NCBI GenBank assembly: GCA_903231505.1
Contig: CAFBRK010000216.1
Span: 124,001 to 188,000 of the forward strand
Length of the DNA: 64,000 nt
Source: Olavius algarvensis associated proteobacterium Delta 3
GTDB lineage: Bacteria > Desulfobacterota > Desulfobacteria > Desulfobacterales > CAFBRK01
Direction: 5' to 3'
This document shows positions 54,140-61,016 of the stretch, in pieces. The position numbers were made by a program, and so were the translations under genes. How positions within the stretch are numbered: the stretch's first letter is position 1; each line of letters opens with the position of its first letter. The notes below the pieces were generated by a model that ran no database searches, was not told the origin of the DNA, and saw only the letters and a program-made list of their open reading frames with translations.

Positions 54140-54772
54140 ATGATGTCACATTCGACCAATGAGCAACGGAGCTCTGCCCGAATGACGCTGGGCATGATTC
54201 CGGTCCCGGCCAAAGCGTTGACCACGTGCGTCATCGTGACGTTGGCCATCGCCATGTTCGGTGCCTTGGGGCAGATCGTCGTGCACGACATCATCCCGAC
54301 ATTCTTCTCCCCGGAGGCATCCGGCAAATCGCTCCATGATATGGGCAGCCAGCGGGAAGGTATGGGAGAACCGGCGGATCCTCCGTCATCCGAAGGGCGC
54401 GGCGATCTCTTCTCGGACCTGACCGTCAAGGCGGACCCACCGGCAGAACCCTTCTACAAGGGCGAGCAGTTCGTCTGGCTCCTCAAGTGGACCCACATCC
54501 ATCTGTTCGGCATGAACATGATTTTTATATTTCTGGGTGTCATCACCTTCATGCTGGACATCGGGTCCAGATTTCGGACCTGGTTGATCGTTGTGCCTTT
54601 CATCGGTGTACTCATCGATATTCTGGCGATGTGGTTGAAGGGATATGTGTCGCCTGTTTTCTTCTGGCTCCATATTCCCGGTGGCGGCGCTTTCGGGCTT
54701 GTATTTGTCTATGTATCACTGCGGGCGCTACGGGAAATGTGGTTTACGTCGGTGCCGCCGGAATCCATCTGA
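54140..54772 (+). CDS. Hypothetical membrane protein, possible metal/haem-binding
   Basis: 210 residues with four or five hydrophobic segments. Histidines lie at membrane edges (WLLKWTHIHLFGMNMIF, FFWLHIPGG), compatible with metal or haem ligation, but no named family recognised. An ATG three bases later is an equally good start. Sits between the exported protein and the oxidase. Confidence 0.65.
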   Translation: MMSHSTNEQRSSARMTLGMIPVPAKALTTCVIVTLAIAMFGALGQIVVHDIIPTFFSPEASGKSLHDMGSQREGMGEPADPPSSEGRGDLFSDLTVKADPPAEPFYKGEQFVWLLKWTHIHLFGMNMIFIFLGVITFMLDIGSRFRTWLIVVPFIGVLIDILAMWLKGYVSPVFFWLHIPGGGAFGLVFVYVSLRALREMWFTSVPPESI

Positions 54773-54793
54773 ACCTCTTTTGAAGGAGAATAC

Positions 54794-56113
54794 ATGATAC
54801 TGAAACTGATACTCATCTTATCCCTGGTTATAGCTCCGTTCAGTGCCTCCGCCGCTTCAACACAAGCGATTCAGCTGACCCCTCAGGAAGGGAAGCATGC
54901 ATTCCCTTTTTTCGATACACCAACAACGGTATGGAGTTACAATGATCAAGTCCCTGGCCCGACGATCCGCGGAAAAAAAGGCTCAACGATATCCGTCGAA
55001 GTTTTCAACCGGCTGAACGAGCCTACCAGCGTCCACTGGCACGGCCTGCGGATCGACAATGCCATGGATGGCGTCCCCGGTGTGACCCAGGATCCCATTC
55101 AGCCAGGAGACCGCTTCACCTATCGTCTGAAATTGAATGAGGCCGGCACCTACTGGTACCATCCCCATTTCAATGCCGGCGAACAATTGGAGCGGGGTTT
55201 AAAGGGCGTGTTGATTGTTGAGGAACCTGAGCCATTGCCCTGGTCGCAGGATCTGGTCTGGCTGCTGGACGACTGGCGACTGGATGGGGACGGTACGATT
55301 TTTCCTCGATTCAATACGCGGCATGACTTGATGCATGACGGCCGCTGGGGGAATGTGGTCACCATCAATGGAAAGCGGAAACCGGAGTATGTTGTATCTC
55401 CCGGGCAGCGAATTCGCCTCAGGTTGATCAACGGCGCCAACGCCAGAATTTTTGCACCGGCCCTGGAGGGATTGGCGGCAAACGTGATCGCCGTGGACGG
55501 GAAACCGGTTTCGAACATATTTCCCTTCAACGGATTCTACCTGTCGCCAGGCAACCGGATCGACCTGGACATTGTCATCCCCCCGGAGGCCGCCGGAAAG
55601 ACCTTTCTGGTAAAAGACGCCATCACCCGGGAGCCGTCTGTATTGGCAAGCCTTGCCGTCACCCGGGACTCCCCAACAGAGACTCCCTCGTTCACCCCCC
55701 CGACGGCAGAAGATTTTATTCCCGCATCGATATTCAATGATGTCGAGATGACCAAGACATGGGATCTAAATGCCATCCGGGGCGGAAAATATGGAATCGG
55801 CTGGTCCATGAATCTGAAGCTCTGGCCGGCGTCGGACAACGCCGATGTAAAAATAGGAAAACGCTACAGAATTACCTTCGTAAACAGCAGCACCAGGCTG
55901 CATCCCATGCACATCCACGGCGTATTTTTCAGGGTTCTGGAACGAAACGGCACGCCGGCGGTGGAGCCCTTCACCCGGGATACGGTGCTGGTGGGTCCGA
56001 GAGAGACCGTGACCATCGGGTTCGTCCCGGAACACCATGGTATCTGGCTGACCCACTGTCATATCCAATCCCATGCCGAAGCGGGGATGATGTCAACGAT
56101 TCGAACCGAATAG
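54794..56113 (+). CDS. Exported two- or three-domain multicopper oxidase
   Basis: 439 residues with a Sec signal peptide (cleavage after ASAAS region). Copper ligands VHWHGLRI, WYHPHFN, HPMHIHGVFF and THCHIQSHAEAGMM are all present, so the enzyme should be active, unlike the truncated copy at 37245. More distant from the Tat-exported oxidase. GAAGGAG upstream. The stop TAG is followed in the same frame by a further open segment. Confidence 0.92.
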   Translation: MILKLILILSLVIAPFSASAASTQAIQLTPQEGKHAFPFFDTPTTVWSYNDQVPGPTIRGKKGSTISVEVFNRLNEPTSVHWHGLRIDNAMDGVPGVTQDPIQPGDRFTYRLKLNEAGTYWYHPHFNAGEQLERGLKGVLIVEEPEPLPWSQDLVWLLDDWRLDGDGTIFPRFNTRHDLMHDGRWGNVVTINGKRKPEYVVSPGQRIRLRLINGANARIFAPALEGLAANVIAVDGKPVSNIFPFNGFYLSPGNRIDLDIVIPPEAAGKTFLVKDAITREPSVLASLAVTRDSPTETPSFTPPTAEDFIPASIFNDVEMTKTWDLNAIRGGKYGIGWSMNLKLWPASDNADVKIGKRYRITFVNSSTRLHPMHIHGVFFRVLERNGTPAVEPFTRDTVLVGPRETVTIGFVPEHHGIWLTHCHIQSHAEAGMMSTIRTE

Positions 56114-56506
56114 GTCGGTTGGAAGATCAAGGCATTACCGGGCGAGGCGAAGTTACTGTACCATAGCGGCGTTAACGGCACCGATCATCCGGTCTGGCTG
56201 GTAAACAGGACACAGATCCCGCAACCGGACAGTTATACCCATTTTCACTGGATCACATCGACGAGTTCCGACCCTCGTGCGTCCGATGTTCCATTGGCGT
56301 GCGATGCTGAAACGGCGGGCGGTCTGGAAGGTGTGGCGGAAGATGTCGTCTGCCCGGGCTGGTTTATGCAGATCTCCGCCGTGGACGCGTTCGCCTTCGA
56401 GCATGGGAACGAGATCGTCCCGGTGCGCCCCGGCCGGGACAATGCGACCCACCTGAACCTGCTGACGAACTACGCGGAGGTGCCGGGTATAACGGCCACG
56501 CGATAG
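56114..56506 (+). pseudogene. Open segment in frame with the oxidase after TAG; no start codon
   Basis: 130 codons running straight on from the oxidase TAG in the same frame, with coherent protein sequence (KLLYHSGVNGTDHPVWLVNR, SYTHFHWITS, later FEHGNEIVPVRPGRDNATHL). No ATG/GTG/TTG exists before 56294. It resembles the later part of a stand-alone exported protein seen near copper oxidases. Either a remnant that lost its start, or a nonsense-split fusion. Amber readthrough is not supported by other evidence. Confidence 0.6.
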
Positions 56507-56555
56507 ACCGAATACGGAACGTGCCTGCCAGGCAAAAATATCCATCGTTCTGGAG

Positions 56556-56594
56556 AGCCCGGCAGAGGATGCTGGCCTTGTCCTCTGCCGGGCT
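56556..56594. terminator. Strong GC-rich hairpin between convergent transcripts
   Basis: Perfect 14-bp stem (56556-56569 with 56581-56594), 11-nt loop, between the oxidase tail and the thioredoxin-like gene. No clear U-run. Confidence 0.65.
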
Positions 56595-56599
56595 CCGGA

Positions 56600-56869
56600 T
56601 CAGATCAACGGTTTGCCGAGTCCCGCAGCCCTCAAGGTCGCTTCATCGGGGCCTCTCCCGGTGCAGCAATCTGCCAGTTTGCCGTTGATGACCACTGCCG
56701 GAACTGAACGGACGCCAAGCTTTTTCGCCTGGTGGGCTACTTCCGCGTCATTCATATGCCGTACCGTGACCTCACAGGATGGACAGGCATTTCGCTCTAC
56801 CATCGCAATGGCCTCCCGGCACACGGGACAATCCGCACTAAACACTTCAATTTTTCGACGTGCACTCAT
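56600..56869 (-). CDS. Thioredoxin-fold protein with CPVC motif
   Basis: 89 residues from ATG 56869, with GGAGGTGAT upstream. Glutaredoxin/thioredoxin-like: CPVC at residues 14-17, a second pair in CPSC, SVPAVVING (cis-proline loop) and CCTG near the end. A cytoplasmic thiol reductant or metal-thiol protein. Driven by a MerR-type promoter at 56947-56977, so probably metal-induced. Confidence 0.82.
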   Translation of the reverse strand: MSARRKIEVFSADCPVCREAIAMVERNACPSCEVTVRHMNDAEVAHQAKKLGVRSVPAVVINGKLADCCTGRGPDEATLRAAGLGKPLI

Positions 56870-56946
56870 GAATATCACCTCCGTCTCGCATTAACTCTCA
56901 AGTGTCTCCTGAATGGTAACTGTTTCCATGTTTTCTCTCCTATAAA

Positions 56947-56977
56947 ACAATAAGACCTGTACCGGAGTACAGGTCAA
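56947..56977 (-). promoter_or_regulatory. MerR-type promoter with operator dyad
   Basis: Minus strand: TTGACC (-35), 19-bp spacer, TATTGT (-10). The overlong spacer holds the dyad GACCTGTAC-CGGA-GTACAGGTC (56954-56975). A 19-bp spacer with a central dyad is the mark of MerR-family activation. Confidence 0.85.
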
Positions 56978-57127
56978 GGGCAAACAGAATTATTTAGGCT
57001 TTATGTCATGTAGGCTTCAAAATGGATATCTCCGACCCACCCTTCGGTTGCAACAAGGAGGTCAATTCCTCTCTCGATCTCCGATTAGCAAAATTGAAAG
57101 GAAGTCTATGAATCGCACAGCACATAA

Positions 57128-57165
57128 AAAAGGACGGTGCATGGTTTGTATAACACCGTCCTTTT
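57128..57165 (-). terminator. Intrinsic terminator of the Cys-rich/SHOCT transcript
   Basis: 12-bp stem (57128-57139 with 57154-57165), 14-nt loop, T-run on the minus strand; 38 bp after the stop of the gene at 57203. Confidence 0.85.
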
Positions 57166-57202
57166 ACGCTGCCGGAGCTGTCATAAAAAGTTGTGAACAG
57201 AC

Positions 57203-57472
57203 TCATTCCTTTTCAATGGGGCCACTTTGACCTTCAGGGTCCTTCTGTGATTCGGTATGTTTTTTAGTTTCCTTTGGTGTTGACCCACAGCACATTTCCA
57301 TCATCTTTGCCATCATGCCTTCTCTCATGGCAGAAAAATTAATGGCGTTGTTTTGGCCTGAGAAGCACCCGGACTCTTTTTCAAACATCTTTCTAAAGTC
57401 TTCCGAGCTACAGCACCCGAATTCAAAACATCCACTTTTAGTTCCGTTATCTTTTTTTTCTTCTTTTTGCAT
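57203..57472 (-). CDS. Small cysteine-rich protein
   Basis: 89 residues from ATG 57472 (AAGGGG upstream). Cysteines in SGCFEFGCCSSEDF, ESGCFSG and MMEMCCGS, with Met-rich stretches (EGMMAKMMEMCC), suggest metal binding. Family not recognised; charged tail. Downstream of the SHOCT gene by 38 bp. Confidence 0.7.
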   Translation of the reverse strand: MQKEEKKDNGTKSGCFEFGCCSSEDFRKMFEKESGCFSGQNNAINFSAMREGMMAKMMEMCCGSTPKETKKHTESQKDPEGQSGPIEKE

Positions 57473-57510
57473 TATACGCCCCTTTAGGTTTTTGTGGTTC
57501 ATATTCGCTA

Positions 57511-57786
57511 TCAATCAATGATAAACTCGTCTGAGTCGGTTAATGTCCTTTTTTTCTCTTCGTATTCTTCCTTATCGATTTCCCCCGAAGCATACCGCTT
57601 GTCTAGTATCTCTATTGCGGGGTCCGAATCCCTGGTTTGACGGTTGTCAATGTCGCAGGGCCCAAAACCGCACATCATAGACCCCCTTCGTCCCCTCATC
57701 ATGAAAAAGCACAGGACTATCATCACAATCGGGACAATCCACCAGAAAGAAAAATTGCCAAGTTCTGAACCGTACATGTGCATCAC
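57511..57786 (-). CDS. Small SHOCT-domain membrane protein
   Basis: 91 residues: one membrane helix (about 12-29) and a C-terminal SHOCT motif (AIEILDKRYASGEIDKEEY). Between them a Cys/Met segment (MMCGFGPCD). Shares its layout with the SHOCT protein at 49279. Confidence 0.82.
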   Translation of the reverse strand: MMHMYGSELGNFSFWWIVPIVMIVLCFFMMRGRRGSMMCGFGPCDIDNRQTRDSDPAIEILDKRYASGEIDKEEYEEKKRTLTDSDEFIID

Positions 57787-57803
57787 CTCCTTTATATTTA
57801 TAT

Positions 57804-58310
57804 TTAAGATTTCTGCCCGGCGGAAGCAGCGGAATCCTGATGTCGACCAAGATGCAATGGTATCTTGTGTGATAGTTTCTTGATTTTCTTAAGAATTACT
57901 ACCGAAATAAAAAATGGACAGAATGAAAATCTATTTACACCGTCTGTTTCAGACGAGAAAGGTAAGCCCTCTTCCTCCCAGAGTAGAGTTCCGCCGGTAA
58001 TATTGTAAACTTTTTGGAATCCAAACCGCTGCATCAGTTTCTGCGCGATTTTGCTTCGCCGGCCTACTTTGCAGTAGACCAGGTACGTTGCCGTTTTATC
58101 CATTAGATCCAGTCTCGATTTTAAAAACCTTGATAGGAGATTCACGTTCATTGCCCTTTCAAGATGCAAATCTTTGAATTCCTTGGGCGTGCCGACATCT
58201 AAAATGAATAGATCGTCTCTATCCCGGTGTTTTGATATTAGATCCCATGCTTCTTTGGGAAAAATATCCTTTGACAATTGTACGGTTGGTTTTATTGCTG
58301 ATTCATTCAT
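57804..58310 (-). CDS. Rhodanese-like sulfurtransferase
   Basis: 168 residues. The rhodanese domain occupies about residues 15-120, with LFILDVGTPKEF, the active-site loop VYCKVGRRS and the closing VYNITGGTLLWEEEGLP. A hydrophobic patch follows (FFISVVILKKIKKL), possibly a membrane-associating tail. Transfers sulfane sulfur or acts on metal/metalloid oxyanions; probably first gene of the minus-strand group. Confidence 0.85.
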   Translation of the reverse strand: MNESAIKPTVQLSKDIFPKEAWDLISKHRDRDDLFILDVGTPKEFKDLHLERAMNVNLLSRFLKSRLDLMDKTATYLVYCKVGRRSKIAQKLMQRFGFQKVYNITGGTLLWEEEGLPFSSETDGVNRFSFCPFFISVVILKKIKKLSHKIPLHLGRHQDSAASAGQKS

Positions 58311-58684
58311 GGTTATGCCTCCTTTTGAATCCTTTTAGGGCTATTGACGATACGGCGAGGCAAAAGGATACGCGTGCACCCATTTTTTTCGGGCCTATGA
58401 ACAAAAATAAGGAACGCGCCTATCATGCCCCCTCCCTCTGGCTCCCTCCCGGCAGGGGAGGGAAAAAAATCGTCCTCCCCATTGATGGGGGAGGCTTGCC
58501 CTGTTGAATCCCTGCTCCACAGGGGCCGTCAAAGGCGGCATTCAACAGGGTAGAGTGGGGGTGATAGAATGGGTAATTTCCGCATCCTTAGATTTTTTTA
58601 TAGACCCGCTTTTTTTGATGCTCAGTTTATTGACGACAGGTTGGGGAAGATTTGAAAGGGATAAAAGATTCCTATCTTTGAATC
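58311..58684. repeat. Gene-free stretch with nested inverted repeats
   Basis: Contains CTCCC/GGGAG hairpins (58440-58495) and a longer pair CCCTGTTGAATCCCTG...CATTCAACAGGG (58499-58550). Typical of intergenic repeat elements. No gene. Confidence 0.55.
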
Positions 58685-58993
58685 CTACTTGGGCGGTTTT
58701 GGCAATATTTGGACTTGCTTGCGATCGCAGGCAAGGGTGTTCTGGTCATTGTGGTAAAAATCACACCCTTCATTAAGTTCAGTTTTTAGTTTTGCCCTGG
58801 CCCGGTGTAGCCGAATCTTGACATTATTCAGCGAGATTCCGAGAATCTCAGAAATATCTTTATTGGACATGCCTTCCAGTTCGCTGAGCACAATTACGGT
58901 CCTGTAGCCCGGGGGTAGCTTGTCGACGAACTCTATGACACATTCGCTCATTTCCTTACGGATCAATGACTGTGCTTTAAGAGAATCCGGAAT
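58685..58993 (-). pseudogene. Truncated ECF sigma factor (region 4 only)
   Basis: Open frame directly after, and in phase with, the selenoprotein stop (TGA 58994-58996). It encodes sigma-70 region 4 (KLPPGYRTVIVLSELEGMSN, KDISEILGISLNNVKIRLHR) with a cysteine-bearing tail, but region 2 for promoter melting is missing. Best read as a deletion remnant; an internal start at 58966 (TTG) would give 93 residues. Confidence 0.7.
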
Positions 58994-59536
58994 TCATGCC
59001 ATCGCACCGGCTAATATGGTCTGCGTCGCATTAGAAAGCTCATCCTTTAAATCGTCACCCGTTCGATATTTGTCCTTTGTAGCCCAGGTATCCGTCAATT
59101 GATGCATCCAAAATCGTGGTCCCGGTGCCGTTTCTTTCCATTCAACAAGCGGATCATAAAACAGATAGATATCCCAGGCGATGTTTCCTACCCAACCCAC
59201 ACTTGTGGCAATGGCTCTGCCGACGGCCTGATTCTGGTCATAATAATGATGGATTCTTTTATCGTTTAAAAATTTTACGGAAGGAAGGGCGGCCTCATAG
59301 CAGTCTTTATCGAGTATGGGTATCCATACAATGAATCCGCTAAGTTCTGCATCAGGATATTTTTTAAATACATTATCATGTACCGCACGGGCACCTTGGT
59401 CCCGTCACAGAGGGCACGTCGGCGAAAGCAAGGCGAGAAATCGTATCTTGTCTTTCTCGTTGTTAAATTGGTCTTTGAACTGGTCCAGGGATTCGTTCAG
59501 GGGAACAAGATCGTTCGATCGATATTCAATTTTCAT
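58994..59536 (-). CDS. Redoxin-like selenoprotein with CPLU active site
   Basis: 180 residues if TGA 59405-59407 (codon 44) is read as selenocysteine. ATG 59536. The frame before it (RFLALLSPTCPL) and after it (RDQGARAVHDNVFKKYP and on to WVGNIAWDIYLFYD) is continuous protein. The CxxU motif at residues 41-44 follows a strand, exactly where thioredoxin-fold proteins carry CxxC. Function as a selenol/thiol redox enzyme is inferred. Starts 28 bp after the CopZ-like selenoprotein, in the same operon. Confidence 0.85.
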
Positions 59537-59563
59537 TCCCGGCATCTTTCGATCATCATAGTT

Positions 59564-59884
59564 TTAGCCAATCACCTTGAGCGAGGGCTTACCTGTCAAC
59601 TTATCCACCACCCGGCGGACATCACCCAAACATCATCTGCCCTTAGGATTTTTTGTTGCGCACTGGCAATTGCCCGACTGTTTTTCCAACTGGATTTTTT
59701 CCATAATCGTTGATTTGCCATTTTCCCGGTAGTCCAGATGAATGTCATCAACCGTGTAACCGAAACAGTAGCAGATTAAGTCATCCACCATATCCGTCCC
59801 TTTCAATCTGCGTTCGTAATAGCGAATGGTTTCAATATTTACATTGGCTTGCCGGGCCAGTTCACCGATGGATAATCTGTCCAT
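59564..59884 (-). CDS. CopZ-N-terminal-like [2Fe-2S] selenoprotein fused to a MerR fragment
   Basis: 106 codons if TGA 59633-59635 is read as selenocysteine. Residues 1-26 are the first helices of a MerR regulator (LSIGELARQANVNIETIRYY), cut off at YYERR. From residue 32 comes the iron-sulfur/zinc domain of CopZ-type copper chaperones: ICYCFGYT, GNCQC, NPKGR-U-C-LGD, then a helix. Where relatives have Cys-Cys in NPxGxCC, this has Sec-Cys. An internal ATG 59791 with AAGGGA upstream probably starts the functional 75-residue protein. Driven by a MerR-type promoter. Confidence 0.85.
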
Positions 59885-59899
59885 TTTTCCCTCCTAAAG

Positions 59900-59930
59900 A
59901 CAATAAGACCTGTACCTTGGTACAGGTCAA
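59900..59930 (-). promoter_or_regulatory. MerR-type promoter with operator dyad
   Basis: TTGACC, 19-bp spacer, TATTGT on the minus strand, with the dyad GACCTGTACCTTGGTACAGGTC's halves at 59907-59915 and 59920-59928. Differs from the promoter at 56947 only in the central bases. Transcribes the selenoprotein pair. Confidence 0.85.
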
Positions 59931-60164
59931 GGGTAAAATAAATATTTTCTGCTTAGTTTTAGGCGGGCTGGAGCCCCTTACTATCCTACCTTTGCAGGTT
60001 GAGCATATCATCCGAGTCGTGTTACACATCGATAAAAGGGGATTTCTTCAGGGATCCCCTGCGCAGCGTTGAATGTGACAATAAAATTAGGATGACCTGA
60101 CATGTTTCGTATCGGGTAGGTCAGAAAAGAACCGCAATCATTCATTAAAAAGGATCCGGACCGG

Positions 60165-60929
60165 ATGTCTTGGTTGATCCTCTTTCCCATCGTTTTCGCG
60201 ACCTCGTTGATACTGACCATGGTCGGCCTCGGCGGCGGCCTCATTTTTTCTCCCCTGTTCATCCTGCTTGATTATCCGGTCAGTACCGCGGTTTCGGCCT
60301 CGCTGTTCCTGAATGGCATCGCCGCGGCGTCCGCAGCCATCACCTATTTTCGAAAGCGGATGATCGATCTGAAAATCGGCCTTCCCCTGATCGTGTCCTC
60401 GTCGCTGCTGGCACCGGTGGGCGCCTTTGCCACATCGCTGGTGGACATCCACACATTTACCATTGTGCTGGCAGCGGTCATCCTTCTGGCTGCCGTGAGG
60501 ATGTTATTCTCCAAACCGCCCCGGCAGGAAGCACGGGATATCGGAACATTGGGACGGATCATGGGCGGCGGGATCATCGGGATGGTCATCGGCTTTGTCG
60601 GCGGGCTGCTCGGGATCGGCGGGGGGGTGTTTATTGTCCCCTTGCTGATTTATATTTTAAAAGTGCCCACAAAAACTGCGGCGGCGACATCGATCTTTAT
60701 TGTCGTTTTTTCATCCTTCAGCGGATTCGCCGCCCATATGTCACTGGCCAGACCGGACTGGAAATTTATTTTATTGGCAGCGGGTTTTTCCTTTGCCGGC
60801 GGTCTGATCGGATCCCGTATCATGGTGGAAAAACTGAAAGGCGGCACCATCCGGAAAATATTCAGCGGCGTCTTACTCCTGTTCGTACTCAAACTTCTCC
60901 AAAAGACCTTTATGGGCGGATTCAATTAG
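60165..60929 (+). CDS. TauE/SafE family permease
   Basis: 254 residues with about eight membrane helices. Paired family repeats: GLGGGLIFSPLFILLDYPVS in the first half and GLLGIGGGVFIVPLLIYILK in the second. Exports or imports sulfur-containing anions such as sulfite or sulfoacetate; substrate cannot be told. ATG 60165 lacks a strong ribosome-binding site. Divergent from the selenoprotein operon (about 230 bp of shared intergenic DNA, 59931-60164). Confidence 0.88.
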   Translation: MSWLILFPIVFATSLILTMVGLGGGLIFSPLFILLDYPVSTAVSASLFLNGIAAASAAITYFRKRMIDLKIGLPLIVSSSLLAPVGAFATSLVDIHTFTIVLAAVILLAAVRMLFSKPPRQEARDIGTLGRIMGGGIIGMVIGFVGGLLGIGGGVFIVPLLIYILKVPTKTAAATSIFIVVFSSFSGFAAHMSLARPDWKFILLAAGFSFAGGLIGSRIMVEKLKGGTIRKIFSGVLLLFVLKLLQKTFMGGFN

Positions 60930-61016
60930 AAACAGCGGCTTGGCAGAACAACGGCGGTGTGATAGATTTTTCATCATATCCACCGCAGCGTGCACGGATG
61001 ACATAAAGGCTTCCCC

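Noticed and set aside
56111-56113. TAG after the multicopper oxidase as pyrrolysine codon
   Set aside because: Pyrrolysine is rare outside methylamine methyltransferases and no supporting genes or motif are present; a stop codon is the simpler reading.
57108-57230. 40-codon plus-strand ORF with AAAGGAAG upstream
   Set aside because: It runs through the stem of the terminator at 57128-57165, so the sequence is better explained as that hairpin.
60008-60145. 45-codon minus-strand ORF antisense to the TauE leader
   Set aside because: Readable as protein but lacks a ribosome-binding site and any recognisable motif.
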